NCBI RefSeq assembly: GCF_000169375.1
Contig: NZ_AAXY01000003.1
Coordinates: 124,001-188,000 of the forward strand
DNA length: 64,000 nucleotides
Source: Marinobacter sp. ELB17
GTDB taxonomy: Bacteria > Pseudomonadota > Gammaproteobacteria > Pseudomonadales > Oleiphilaceae
Direction: 5' to 3'
This document shows positions 1-10,105 of the stretch, piece by piece (the stretch's first letter is position 1; every line of letters starts with the position of its first letter). Position numbers and translations under genes: made by a program. The notes under the pieces were generated by a model. That model was not told the origin of the DNA, searched no databases, and saw only the letters and a program-made list of their open reading frames with translations.

Positions 1-826
1 GCTCATTACATAGCACGTTATAAAATAGTGGACTGTGTGTAGTAATAAAAAACTTAAGATCAGATTTACTTGACTTAACCAATCCAGCCAGGTCGACCGC
101 CAACTCGATTAGGTGGCTATCATCAAGCGAACTTACTGGGTCATCAATAAACACGTATTCCAGTTTATCGAACTGATTATCATCACGTTTAGACGGATCT
201 GGCTCATCCAGAATCGAAGTAACCTCTTCCAGTAACGTGTAGAAAACACTCCAGACGAAGTTACTTTCCTCGCCCTTAGATATTTTAATGCTACCAGTTC
301 GCTCCGTTCCTCGATCGTAGGAGAACACTACTTCTGGAAAGGTTTTGGTTACAACCCGCTTTCCACCTTCATGTATTGACTTGTCTTTCTCAATGAAAGT
401 TGGTGTCAGCTTGTCATCCGTATAGCGTTGAAAGTTTTCAATAATATTTCTATCCTGCCCTCGGTCTCTTAAAATCCAATCCGTAAACGAATTCGGCTGA
501 ATTTTAAGTTTCGGTTCGGCATCACCTTCCAAATCGTTATCCCAATAGAACAAGTCTTCGGTAAAGGCATTGTAGTAGAGTATTTTGTTGCGTGAAAGCT
601 CAGCTTCTTCACCTTCCTTAGGAGCGACCACCTGCTTAAATTCACGAGACAAGCGCGTTTTTCCCGAGCCATTAAATGCATAAATAAGTTGCATTTTAGG
701 TATAGGCTTAGCGTTCTTTACTTGAGTATTATTTCTCTTTTTTTTCTTTCCCGATAATTTGACCATCATTAAATCGGTTTCGGGTGTACTTAATTTTTTG
801 GCTATTTCAGTTAATGTATTACTCAT
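1..826 (-). CDS. prrC: PrrC-type anticodon nuclease, C-terminus beyond window
   Basis: PrrC is a latent tRNA-Lys anticodon nuclease held silent by a type IC restriction complex and released by phage anti-restriction. Translating the minus strand from the ATG at 826 gives an open frame to the window edge, about 275 residues of the roughly 396 usual for E. coli PrrC. The order is Walker A (FNGSGKT), the family stretch [18 protein letters not shown], an ABC-like signature ISKGEE and Walker [12 protein letters not shown], ending near [10 protein letters not shown]. The nuclease residues known in PrrC (Arg, Glu, His in the C-terminal third) lie outside the window. The start overlaps the hsdS stop by 8 bp (ATGAGTAA), suggesting translational coupling. 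No stop or frameshift is seen in the visible part. The neighbouring hsdM is broken. Confidence 0.9.
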   Translation of the reverse strand, partial: MSNTLTEIAKKLSTPETDLMMVKLSGKKKKRNNTQVKNAKPIPKMQLIYAFNGSGKTRLSREFKQVVAPKEGEEAELSRNKILYYNAFTEDLFYWDNDLEGDAEPKLKIQPNSFTDWILRDRGQDRNIIENFQRYTDDKLTPTFIEKDKSIHEGGKRVVTKTFPEVVFSYDRGTERTGSIKISKGEESNFVWSVFYTLLEEVTSILDEPDPSKRDDNQFDKLEYVFIDDPVSSLDDSHLIELAVDLAGLVKSSKSDLKFFITTHSPLFYNVLCNE

Positions 827-1984
827 ATCGGGCGGCGACCTTGGCATCTAGCTTTGGGAAGCTCAACAGAAAATCGCGGTAATACTCATATTGCTGTTGG
901 CGCAATGCAATTTCACGGGGTAAGCCTTCGGTGATTGAGCTGGTTAAAGTATCGAATTTATCTAAGGTGGCGACTATACGGGCTTGAACACCTGGAGATG
1001 GGACAGGAAATTTTTTATCCTTTACCATCGGTTTGGTAAGTTGAGGAATGCCATTTTGGGGTACGTTATAAGCATCCTCTATAGTTTTCATAAAGTAGTA
1101 AGCATACTTCAAATTCAAGTCAATCTTTGGCGATAAAACTAGTAAACGCACTATAGGGAAAAATGGTTTATCTCTAAAGCTTGTCCAGCCTATCGTGCCT
1201 CGCGCAGATATTGTTAGACTTGGTTTTTCTATTTTTGCTTTATTAGTCCAACCATACAAAGACCTGTCTCCTATTCCATTAGATAAAATTGGCACATTGA
1301 ACTCTTCTGTCTCTATATTTGACAATGCTCCTTTAGGCGCGTCGCCACCTGCAAAAATATCAAACACATCATCCAACTCCTTCCACTCCACTTCCCCTTC
1401 TCCAAAACTCAACAACTGGTCGCGATAGTAGTTGTATTGTTTTTTGCGGGCGGTCAGCTCGGCGGTCAGCTCGGCGGTCAGCTCGGTGAAGGTGTCCAAA
1501 ATGCGGACGATTTCGGCTTGGATTTCTAGCGATCTTTTTGGGTTTTCTGGGCATGGGATGGAGATGGGAATTTCAACCATTTTCCCTTTAGTTAGCTTTG
1601 CTCGCCCTCCACCCGTTAAAAATGAGATGAAATTAACAATACAAAGATAGTGATATAAAAATCTTGTGTTCAGTCCAGACTTTCCACGAATAACATGAAC
1701 ATGATTATTCGCCCAAAATTTCCCGCTGACATATTGAATAGAGTAATTTTCTAGACTTGCTGAGCCGTCCTCAGCAATAAGAACATATTCGCCATCGTGA
1801 GTATGGCCATCGACATAATCCTGAATATTATTCGCACCGTAGTATGGTGTTTTTCCAGCTACACGTAGGGACGCTTTTACAGGCTTCCGTCCACTATTCG
1901 CCACCTCAACAAAGTCGTCATCCCCCAGCGCCTTCCATTCCACCTCAACGCCATCCAGCAGCTTTTTCATAGTGCTCAGCTTGC

Positions 1985-1988
<4 letters not shown>
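819..1988 (-). CDS. hsdS: Type IC restriction-modification specificity subunit HsdS
   Basis: HsdS (389 aa) supplies the two target recognition domains of a type I complex. The visible layout is TRD1 (about residues 15-150), a conserved spacer with three ELTA repeats followed by [18 protein letters not shown]2 (about 200-340), and a second conserved helix ending with [15 protein letters not shown]. The TAEL-type spacer repeat and the YYRD motifs are hallmarks of the type IC family (EcoR124I group). The start overlaps the hsdM stop by 4 bp, and its stop overlaps prrC. The frame is intact, but its partner hsdM is interrupted, so no active complex can come from this locus alone. Confidence 0.92.
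1449..1484 (-). repeat. Three perfect 12-bp repeats in the HsdS spacer
   Basis: The + strand carries ggcggtcagctc three times in tandem. On the coding strand each unit is GAGCTGACCGCC, encoding ELTA. In EcoR124I versus EcoR124II, a change from two to three TAEL units adds one base to the non-specific spacer of the recognition site. Three units here suggest the longer spacer class; that is an inference from the family. Confidence 0.9.
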
Positions 1989-2653
<665 letters not shown>

Positions 2654-2752
2654 TGCATATTCCGGCGAACGTGAACACTCATTCCGGTTGAACGTGAACA
2701 CCTTTTTTCTTAACGCATTACCCACCGAGGTTTTTACCCCGGGTGTTCACGT

Positions 2753-3493
2753 TCAGTCAATATCCTGAAGTCTTTTTCTCATTGATTCTCCGTTCAGAGC
2801 CCAGCGATGGGCGTTGTGCATCAGCCGGTCCAGGATGGCGTCGGCCAGGGTGTTGTCACCAATGGCGGCATACCACTGATCGATGGGCAGTTGGCTGATG
2901 ATCATCGTCGAGTGAGTGCCGTGCCGGTCATCCATGATCTCCATCAGGTCGTTTCGGTGCGCCGGGCTCAGGGCTTCCAGTCCCCAGTCGTCCAGAATAA
3001 GCAGATTTACTTTGGCCAGCTGGTTGAGGGTTTTCTGGTAGGTGCCATCCGCTTTGGCTTGTGTCAGTTCCAGTAATAACCGGGAGATCCGGTAGTACCG
3101 GGCACTGAGACCGTTCAGACAAGCCTGATGGCCTATGGCACAGCCCAGGTACGTCTTGCCGCTGCCACAGGGGCCGGTGATCAGCAGGTTTTGTCCTCGC
3201 TCCAGCCAATCGGTCTGGGCCAGCTGAGCCACTTGGGCTTTTTTGAGATTGCGCGGGTGCTGGTAGTCGATGTCCTGAACCGAGGCCCGGAGCTTGAAGC
3301 GGGCCTGGCGAACCAGGCGATCCTGTTTCCGGTGTTCCCGGGTCTGGAACTCCCGGTCGAGTAACAACTCCAGACGTTCGGTGAACGACAGCTCGTCATA
3401 GGTGCCCGGCTGGTTTTGTTGATGCTCCAGGGCGGCGGCCATGCCGCCCAGTTTCAGGTCTCTCAGTCGTGTCAGGGTCTTGAGGATGCTCAT
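2753..3493 (-). CDS. istB: IS21-family helper ATPase IstB
   Basis: IstB (246 aa) is the AAA+ transposition helper of IS21 elements that works with the IstA transposase. Visible features are an N-terminal helical domain, Walker A GPCGSGKT near residue 107, Walker B LLILDDWG near 170, and a C-terminal arginine-rich tail. It follows the istA stop by about a dozen bases, the standard istA-istB order. The frame is intact, so it could still act on related elements, although its own istA is broken. Confidence 0.93.
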   Translation of the reverse strand: MSILKTLTRLRDLKLGGMAAALEHQQNQPGTYDELSFTERLELLLDREFQTREHRKQDRLVRQARFKLRASVQDIDYQHPRNLKKAQVAQLAQTDWLERGQNLLITGPCGSGKTYLGCAIGHQACLNGLSARYYRISRLLLELTQAKADGTYQKTLNQLAKVNLLILDDWGLEALSPAHRNDLMEIMDDRHGTHSTMIISQLPIDQWYAAIGDNTLADAILDRLMHNAHRWALNGESMRKRLQDID

Positions 3494-3504
3494 GGTGGTG
3501 TCTC

Positions 3505-4283
3505 CTAGTGGAAGCTCTTCGGGCCACGGATGTTCTCGTGGTATTGGGGCAGGTCTGCGTGCAAGGACAGTTGTTCCGGCAGTGTGTCGCGGTTGCTTTG
3601 GAGAATGGCCTTGATGTGTTTCAGCCGGTTCAGGCCCTCCCGATTAGCGATACGGCAACTGGCATTCAGTCGGGGGCCGGGGTAGGCCTTGCTCAGGTTA
3701 AGTAACCCGAGACAGACCCGGTAGGCCTGTTCCGGATGTTCCCGCTCATCCAGCCGGCCAGTGACCCAGATTAGGGTGTCTGCCCCAATGTCCCGGGCCC
3801 AGTTCTTGAGACGACCCGGCGTCCACTGTTGTTGCTTTCGGTGGCGGGTGGGCATGTGCCCTGACTCGGTGGTGATGCCGAACGAATGACTGTGTGGGTG
3901 GCTTGCGATCTGTCGCTGCCGGAAGTAGATCTGCACCAGGCGCTCACTGGCATGGATGTCCACCTGCTCTCCCACATACTGGTGTGGCACCGAGTAATGA
4001 TGCTGATGGAACTCGATGTGGTAATCGATATTGACCCGACAACGTCGGATCTCGACGTACTCATAGGGGTGTTTGGGCAATGCCCTCAGGACTGGCTGAT
4101 CCAGCTTCTCGAAGGCTTCCTGCCGGTTGCCCGGCAGTCGTTTGAACGGCCGGCTGTTCAGGTCATCCAGCAGAGTCCGGATGCACTGATTCAGGTCGGC
4201 CAAAGTGAAGAAGGTGTAGTGGCGTAACCGGGCCAGGATCCAGCGTTCAACGATCTGTACACCCACCTCCGCCTTGGATTTGT
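3505..4283 (-). pseudogene. istA: IstA transposase, C-terminal part (split by RIT)
   Basis: This encodes the end of the IstA DDE domain ([16 protein letters not shown] onward) and the C-terminal segment. The upstream half is at 7708-8466. The join is clean: the 5' half ends in RPYKPKD and this half resumes at KSKAEVG, as in intact IS21 transposases. The few residues a translation adds upstream of this point come from the RIT end. Confidence 0.9.
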
Positions 4284-4313
4284 CCTTGTTATGGACTCGA
4301 GTCCATAACAAGG
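4284..4313. repeat. Perfect 30-bp palindrome at the RIT/IS21 junction
   Basis: The sequence is its own reverse complement across 30 bases, centred at 4298/4299 on ctcgag, with arms ccttgttatggactc. It overlaps the left 30-bp inverted repeat of the RIT element by four bases and abuts istA. The right end has no matching palindrome. It may be a recombination core or a junction left by integration. Confidence 0.85.
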
Positions 4314-4339
4314 ATTATGTCCTGCCGAAAATTATGTGC
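4310..4339 (+). repeat. RIT terminal inverted repeat, left copy
   Basis: This 30-bp sequence beginning aaggattatgtcctgccg is repeated in perfect inverted form at 7678-7707. A weaker partial echo (cataatttttgttcataatg) lies at about 4392-4411, just before ritC ends, and may be a recombinase binding site. Confidence 0.9.
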
Positions 4340-4403
4340 GGTCCAGCTTCACAGCTCGCATTCTGATTGACGTTGCGGGTCGAGAACGCTACATAATTTT
4401 TGT

Positions 4404-5399
4404 TCATAATGTCCTCAGGAACTCTATTAGGTCGGGCTGATCTCGCCAACGTGTTCTAGCGACTACCCCCTCAGAAACGGAGCAGGCTGCTAACGCCCGA
4501 GCCTTGGTTTCCAGATCGATTTCGGCATAGATGTTGGTGGTGGTCAGGGAGACATGTCCCAACCAGGCCCTAATCGTGTTGATGTCGACGCCTGCCTGCA
4601 ATAGATGGCAGGCGGTGCTATGCCGAATGACATGAGGGCTTACCGGTTTATTCAGTAGCGAAGGCGCACGAGCACAGGCACGGGCAGCGCAACGTTTGAC
4701 CAGCGTGTGGATCCCTGAACGGGTCATCGGCTGATGACATCGATTGAGAAAGACCGGCTGAGTTGCTTCTCGCCCATCAACCAGCACGTGCAATCGTTCG
4801 AGTGTGGAAGTCCAGAGTGGACAACGCCGCTGTTTGTTTCCCTTGCCGACAACCCTGACGCACTGGGCATGCCAATCAATATCCCCAATCTTCAGTTGCA
4901 CTGCCTCACTGACCCGTGCCCCGGAGTTGTAAAGGAACAATAGCAAGGCCTGCTCGCGCCGCCCTTGCTCGGTATGATCATCGGGTGCCGCCAACAACGC
5001 ATCCATCTCCGGTTTATCCAGATATATAATCGCCGGTTGGCTGGTCTTCTTGAACGGAATCAGGCGAATCTGAGCACACCAACCGATATGCTCTGGGCTG
5101 TGCTCAGCAATGAATCGCGCCAGGGCATGAATGCCCCCGAGGCGCTGATTGCGGGTGCTTATTGTGCAGTTGCGTTGTTGTTCCATATGGGACAGGAATA
5201 GACGGACGGCCTGCGGGGAGAAATCATCAACCGTTAAACGGTCGATCGCTTTATTAGCTTTTCCAGCCAAATAGGGAAGCAACTGCATAAGCATGTCGCG
5301 GTAGCTTTTTTGGGTATTCAAGGCGAGATTGCGCTCGGCCACCAGGTGTTCGAGCAGGAAACGTCGGATCCAGGGACCCAGAAAAATTGAATTAGTCAT
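4404..5399 (-). CDS. ritC: RIT tyrosine recombinase RitC
   Basis: This third gene of the trio encodes 331 aa from the ATG at 5399, which overlaps the ritB stop (ATGACTAA). It has an N-terminal SAM-like core-binding domain and a C-terminal catalytic domain with ARVSEA (first Arg), HVIRH (HxxR), WLGHVSL (His) and NIYAEID (nucleophile Tyr). All catalytic positions are present. A longer frame starts at 5426, but the overlapping ATG is the likelier start. Confidence 0.88.
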   Translation of the reverse strand: MTNSIFLGPWIRRFLLEHLVAERNLALNTQKSYRDMLMQLLPYLAGKANKAIDRLTVDDFSPQAVRLFLSHMEQQRNCTISTRNQRLGGIHALARFIAEHSPEHIGWCAQIRLIPFKKTSQPAIIYLDKPEMDALLAAPDDHTEQGRREQALLLFLYNSGARVSEAVQLKIGDIDWHAQCVRVVGKGNKQRRCPLWTSTLERLHVLVDGREATQPVFLNRCHQPMTRSGIHTLVKRCAARACARAPSLLNKPVSPHVIRHSTACHLLQAGVDINTIRAWLGHVSLTTTNIYAEIDLETKARALAACSVSEGVVARTRWRDQPDLIEFLRTL

Positions 5400-6330
5400 G
5401 ATGCTCCCCCTTGGAGTAACGCTCAAAGCGCATGCTTGCTTCGCGCAATAATTCTGGGGTCATCGTGAGGTAGCGTTGCGTAGCGGAGAGATCGATATGA
5501 CCGAGGTAAGTGGCAAGCTGCGGTAGCAAGCGTTGTAGATCGGCCCCGCTACGATACCAAAACACCAATCGATGGACGGCGCCAGTGTGCCTCAAATCAT
5601 GTAATCGTGGCTGGTAGCGGGCGCTGTCATTGCGCTGAACGCCCGCTTGGGAGCGCAGTCGTCGAAAAGCGCTCCGCACCGCGGACTGACTCAATGTGTG
5701 GCCATCCCGGAAACAGAAGAAGGGTGCAGTAGCTTCCTTGCAATGAGTGGCATTGCGTCGCAGTGCGTACTGCTTCAATACCAGATTCAGGTCCTGCCCT
5801 AGCGGCACCAGCCTCGTCTTGTAGAATTTAGTTTTCTGAATACACAGGATGGCCTGATCAAGATCGACATCGTTCATTGTCAGACGCAGCGCTTCGCCAA
5901 GGCGAAGGCAGGCGCCATATAAAAGCAGGATCAAGGTGCGAAAGACATACGCGTCCATCGGGACCTGCCGACCACAGGCCCCCGGCGTGGCGTCCAGCAA
6001 GCGCTTGAGTTCGGCCGGCGAATAGATGTAAGGGACTAAAGGAGGGGGAAGCTTAGGGCGGCGGCAAGGTAGCGGAGAAGCGTCGACATAACCGCGCGGC
6101 AGCGCGAAGCGATATAAGCCGGAAAGAGCCGTATACTTACGCTGCCAAAAACTGGAAAGCGGCGTATCACCGTCCAAAAAGGTCCGTATCTGATTGGCCG
6201 TAACAGAGATCAGCGGTACATCTCCCGCGCGACGGCAGAATGATCGAAGGATGTTGGCGTCGGTATAGAAGCGCATGCCAAGTGCGCGTTTATAAGCCAC
6301 ATATTCGTCCACGACATCGTAGAGTCTCAT
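5392..6330 (-). CDS. ritB: RIT tyrosine recombinase RitB
   Basis: The middle gene of the trio (312 aa) overlaps ritA by 4 bp (ATGA) and ritC by 8 bp. The catalytic domain shows CLRLGEALRL, HDLRHTGA, YLGHIDLSA and QRYLTMT, so the residue set is complete. The tight overlaps imply that the three proteins are made together, probably for assembly of a mixed synaptic complex. Confidence 0.88.
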   Translation of the reverse strand: MRLYDVVDEYVAYKRALGMRFYTDANILRSFCRRAGDVPLISVTANQIRTFLDGDTPLSSFWQRKYTALSGLYRFALPRGYVDASPLPCRRPKLPPPLVPYIYSPAELKRLLDATPGACGRQVPMDAYVFRTLILLLYGACLRLGEALRLTMNDVDLDQAILCIQKTKFYKTRLVPLGQDLNLVLKQYALRRNATHCKEATAPFFCFRDGHTLSQSAVRSAFRRLRSQAGVQRNDSARYQPRLHDLRHTGAVHRLVFWYRSGADLQRLLPQLATYLGHIDLSATQRYLTMTPELLREASMRFERYSKGEHHD

Positions 6331-7571
6331 AGCAATCCCTCCAAATTGAGTTCCGCTACCTGCCGAAGCCCATCAAGATCAACCTTGGCGTACACCCGTG
6401 TAGATGAAGCGCTTCGATGGCCGAGCTGATCGCCGATTTGCTTCAGAGAGAAGCTGGCTGCCAACAGGTGCCGAGCACAGGCATGCCTCAAGCAATGCGC
6501 ACCGCGCCGCGGAACATGAATACCGAGGGCATCGAGACGTGAATGGACGATAGGGGTTATGCATTTGGGCATGAGGGGACGAATAGGTGCATTGAGCGCC
6601 ATAAACAACTGGCGAGAGGAGCATCGGGGTCGAGCCTCCTTCAGGTAACGCAGAATCGCATCACCCACTTCCGGATCCAAAGGGTATTGTTGGGTGCAGC
6701 GTTGTTTTGGCCTCGTTATGTGGAGGATCTCGCCTACCCAGTCCACATCCCCCAGGCGAAGCCGCGTCACTTCACCGCTGCGCAATCCATAGACGGCCAG
6801 CAACAGGACGATGGCGCGATCACGGATATCCACTGCGTTATTGCTGGAGAAACTGGTAATGAGTTGTTGTACTTGCTCCCAAGTGGGTCCGAGGGGTAAG
6901 TCTTCCTGTGCATATATTCGTGGAGCATCTACGGACGCCGCGATTCCGCTGCTCCACCCTTGCGCTTCTGAATAGCGGAAAAAACTGCGCAATGCATCTG
7001 CCAGGGTGTGTAGCGACGTCCTGCTCCAACCATGGCTGCCCTGATAAGAAAGATAAGCGTCGACATCGTTAATGGTTATCGCGGCCAGCGAAATGTCGGG
7101 GCCGCAGATAGTCGAGAGAAAGTGGGTGACTTGTTCACTGCGGAACGTAATGGTCGCGGGCGATAGCCCACGCTCATCGCGCATGAACTTGACGAACGTG
7201 TCGATCTGCTCTGCAAAGCGTTTCGGTTGGTTTTGGGGCTCCTCCAAGCGGCCCAGGAAGCGTAACCATGCTGTCGCGACATGGATAAACATCAGTCGCG
7301 AGCTTCTTGAGTCTGTGGCGTGCTCCGGTCGTCGGGCATAACGGATACGATGCTCTACCGCATATACGATTTCCTGCCGTGTTATTCGATCCGGTCTGCT
7401 CAGGTCAATGCTTTGCGAAAAGACCAACAGTACCCAGGCGATTTTCTGCAATGACGAACGAGGATAGCCTTGATTTGAGCAATGCTCGAGAAAGCGTATT
7501 CTGGATTCTGCATGGGGGCCGGTACGGTGGCGAATCAGCGCACTTGGGCGGATGAACAGAGTGTTGAACAT
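6327..7571 (-). CDS. ritA: RIT tyrosine recombinase RitA
   Basis: The first and largest gene of the trio (414 aa) has an extra N-terminal region of about 100 residues before the core-binding domain. Catalytic signatures are YGLRSGEVTRL, HCLRHACA, QLGHRSAS and RVYAKVD. The start lies about 105 bp inside the right inverted repeat, leaving room for one promoter for the trio. Confidence 0.88.
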   Translation of the reverse strand: MFNTLFIRPSALIRHRTGPHAESRIRFLEHCSNQGYPRSSLQKIAWVLLVFSQSIDLSRPDRITRQEIVYAVEHRIRYARRPEHATDSRSSRLMFIHVATAWLRFLGRLEEPQNQPKRFAEQIDTFVKFMRDERGLSPATITFRSEQVTHFLSTICGPDISLAAITINDVDAYLSYQGSHGWSRTSLHTLADALRSFFRYSEAQGWSSGIAASVDAPRIYAQEDLPLGPTWEQVQQLITSFSSNNAVDIRDRAIVLLLAVYGLRSGEVTRLRLGDVDWVGEILHITRPKQRCTQQYPLDPEVGDAILRYLKEARPRCSSRQLFMALNAPIRPLMPKCITPIVHSRLDALGIHVPRRGAHCLRHACARHLLAASFSLKQIGDQLGHRSASSTRVYAKVDLDGLRQVAELNLEGLL

Positions 7572-7677
7572 GGTGTGTCCTCCTTTGCGGATGTAGACAT
7601 ACCAGTATCAAGTTGATTACTTATGTTGCGTAGTCGCAACCCTTACCCTTGCGTCGCGTGGTCTTGGCGCGTTGCCA

Positions 7678-7707
7678 GCACATAATTTTCGGCAGGACAT
7701 AATCCTT
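7678..7707 (-). repeat. RIT terminal inverted repeat, right copy
   Basis: This is the perfect inverse of 4310-4339. The istA codons for KPK end at the outer base, so this end is set to within a few bases by the interrupted reading frame. Confidence 0.9.
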
Positions 7708-8466
7708 GGGTTTGTAGGGCCGTGCCGGCAGCACCGCGACCTGATAATGCGCCGCCAGTTGCTGGTAACTGGGGTTCAAATCCGGATCGTACCGGCAGGC
7801 TTTGCTGACACCGCTGCGCAAATTATCGGGAACTACCATCTCCGGAACGCCGCCAAAAAATTCAAAGGTGCGCCTGTGACTCAGCAACCAGTCCTGCAAG
7901 CCCTGGCTCCAGGTGGCTTCTGCGTAGGTGTAATTCGACGCACCCAGCACGGCGACAAACACCTGAGCCGTGCGGATCTCGCCCGTTTGCGGGTTAATGA
8001 TGGGCACGGTGGGGCCGCAGTAATCCACGAAGCACTTCTCACCGGCCTTGTGGGTCTGGCGCATGGAGCGCCTTTGCTGCTTCAGCCAGTGGCGGTAACG
8101 GTCGCAGTACTGGGAGTAGCTGTAGCACCGGTTGGGGTACCGAGCGGTGTACTCCTCCCACAGCAACAGCTTGGTGACGTCTTTGCGCTTGAGCTCCTGA
8201 TAAACCGTCGTCCAGTCAGGCACCTGATGGCGTGACGATGTGGTGGGATCGGAGCCGGGATAAAACATGGCCGCCAGGCGGCCATCGTCCAGATCCTCTG
8301 GCAACGGCCAGACAATCTCTAAGGCATCGGCCCGAGCCAAGACCTTCTGAATGGCTCCGACACTGGTCTTGGTGCTGGCGCTGATCTGCCGGATTGAGAG
8401 CCCGGCTTCCAGCCGCAGACGAAGTACTTCTCTGATTTTACGCATTGGCATTCTCTTTGCTGACAT
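7708..8466 (-). pseudogene. istA: IstA transposase, N-terminal part (split by RIT)
   Basis: It begins with a helix-turn-helix (IREVLRLRLEAGLSIRQISAS, shown here only to name the fold) typical of the IS408/IS1162 branch of IS21. It continues into the DDE core (FVDYCGPTVPI, then VPDNLRSGVSKA) and stops being istA after RPYKPK. I chose the ATG at 8466 (MSAKRMPMRK); a start at 8481 is also possible. The 3' half is at 3505-4283. Confidence 0.88.
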
Positions 8467-8539
8467 GGCCCTGATCCCCAAAAAAAGGAATCAGAGTAGC
8501 AAGCGGTTGAATAAACAATGCGTTAAGAAGGATTCTGGT

Positions 8540-8691
8540 TGAACGTGAACAGCGATTCCGGGAATGTGAACACCGATTCCGGAAAATCACTGAAAAGTGT
8601 TCACCTTCAGCCGGAATGGCTGTTCACGTTAAACCAGAACGGGTGTTCACGTTCGTCCGGAATGGGTGTTCATGATGGGCCGGAATATGCA
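8540..8691. repeat. IS21 end-binding repeats
   Basis: Between the istA start and the IS tip, short motifs recur: gtgaaca or its complement tgttcac at least six times, and ttccgg or ccgga(at) about as often. The other IS end (2654-2752) carries the same two motifs. Such multiple end repeats are the known binding sites of IS21-type transposases. Confidence 0.75.
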
Positions 8692-9600
8692 GACGATGGC
8701 ATCAAAGGGTTTGTCATCTAGAAAATGCGGGTCTATTAGGGTATTGCCCAGCTGTATATTGAACTTGTCGTAATTGATGTTGTGTAAAAACATGTTCATC
8801 CGCGCCAGGTTGTAAGTGGTGTGGTTGATCTCCTGGCCGAAAAAGCCCTCTTCAATAAAATGCGGGCCGACGTGTTTGGTGGCTTGCAGCAGCAGCGAGC
8901 CGGAACCACACGCTGGGTCATAAATCTTGTTAACGCTGGTTTGCTTGTGCATGGCAAGCTGGGCAATCAGCTTGGAAACGTGCTGCGGGGTAAAGAATTC
9001 ACCACCGGATTTACCAGCATTGGCGGCGTAGTTGGAGATGAGGAATTCGTATGCATCGCCGAACAAGTCAATCTGGGCGGCATCACTCTTTTCATAAAAA
9101 TTATGGCCAAAATCCAAGCCCGCCACGCCTTTCAACACCGCCGCTAAACGCAGGTTTTTGTCTTTAACGGTATTGCCGAGTCGGTTACTGGTGGTATCGA
9201 AATCGGCAAACAGACCTTTGATGTCGTCTTCGGAGGGGTAGCCACTGGCCGAGGCTTCGATAGCGGCGAAGATGGCGGCCAAGTCAGTATTCAGGCTTTC
9301 GTTGCTGTTGGCATTTTTGGCGACATTGGCAAACATCTGGCTGGGGTAGATGAAGTAACCCTTGGTTCTAATGGCATCGTCTTTGATGTCTGGCGTGATC
9401 ACCTCATCGCTAAGCGCGGCGTAATTGATACTGTCGTCACCGGCTTCAATATAGAGGGCAAAGTTCTCGCTGATAAAACGGTAAAACAGGGTACCAAGTA
9501 CGTATTGTTTGAAATCCCAGCCGTCTACTGAGCCGCGCACATCGTTGGCAATGGCCCAGATTTGGCGTTGCAGGGCGGCGCGTTGTTGGATGCTTGTCAT
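8692..9600 (-). pseudogene. hsdM: Type IC HsdM, N-terminal part (interrupted)
   Basis: This first part of the adenine methyltransferase of a type IC system starts [20 protein letters not shown] and contains the N-terminal HsdM domain, then the AdoMet motif I (YDPACGSG) at about residue 240. It breaks at DDKPFDAIV, right before the NPPY catalytic motif. The remaining 220 residues are at 1985-2653. The insertion removes the catalytic motif from this product, so it should be inactive. Confidence 0.92.
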
Positions 9601-9694
9601 GTTTTTTTTCCTGTTGCTTTTCTTGGTGTTAGTCGTTTACTAGGTGTCGTTAAATGTCTTATCAAATGATTTTTATCTTTAACGGGCACCTTGT

Positions 9695-9898
9695 TTATTG
9701 TTGTGTCAGCTCAAGTAGATCGCCTACTTGGCATTCAAACAGTAGGCACAGCTTCTCAATGGCTTCCAGATCCACTTTCTGGGCCGTTTCTTTATAGAGC
9801 AGCGTTATCGTAGCGCGGCTGAGCCCCGTTTCTCTGGCAACGTCGGCAATACGCATCTTGTGTTCGCCCATCATGCGGGCGAGATGGCAGCGGATCAT
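9695..9898 (-). CDS. Small XRE-family HTH regulator upstream of hsdM
   Basis: This 67-aa Cro/CI-type helix-turn-helix protein (IADVARETGLSRATITLLYK, then a LxxLCxLFxCxVGDLLE tail) lies 95 bp ahead of hsdM on the same strand. The family includes single-domain antitoxin-like and controller-like regulators. Its position suggests control of the restriction genes. I chose the ATG at 9898, preceded by agagg; a longer frame reaches 9934. Confidence 0.7.
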   Translation of the reverse strand: MIRCHLARMMGEHKMRIADVARETGLSRATITLLYKETAQKVDLEAIEKLCLLFECQVGDLLELTQQ

Positions 9899-10105
9899 GG
9901 TTGTGCCTCTAGCGTTTCGTTTTAGAAATAGCACCTGAGCATACCACTAATTATTGATTTTCGTAGCATTTTGTGAGCTGAAATTGAATTATGTAGGCCT
10001 GACACTAAAAAAGTGACTTGGTTATTTTCAAATTACGCGGGGTTACGAGCTACATGCGTAATTGCGTGTAACTTCAGTATAATCGGGGCATCGCGCCATT
10101 GGAGG

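Larger units (their letters stand above)
4284..7707 (-). mobile_element. RIT element (recombinases in trio) inserted in istA
   Basis: Three adjacent, overlapping tyrosine recombinase genes (ritA, ritB, ritC) lie between 30-bp perfect inverted repeats at 4310-4339 and 7678-7707. This matches the recombinase-in-trio class. The insertion point is inside the istA DDE domain after the codons for PYKPK. All three recombinases keep the Arg, HxxR, His and Tyr signatures, so the element may be functional. There is no cargo beyond the trio. Confidence 0.85.
2654..8691 (-). mobile_element. IS21-family element carrying a nested RIT element
   Basis: The outer ends are perfect 12-bp inverted repeats (tgcatattccgg at 2654-2665, ccggaatatgca at 8680-8691) with TG/CA tips. 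They are flanked by the direct repeat gacgat at 2648-2653 and 8692-8697. Total length is 6038 bp; subtracting the nested element (4284-7707) leaves about 2.6 kb, normal for IS21. Contents are istA (split) and istB on the minus strand. The insertion disrupts hsdM between its motif I and NPPY motif. Confidence 0.93.

Noticed and set aside
7672..8235. 187-codon + strand frame opposite istA
   Set aside because: Antisense shadow of the IstA DDE domain.
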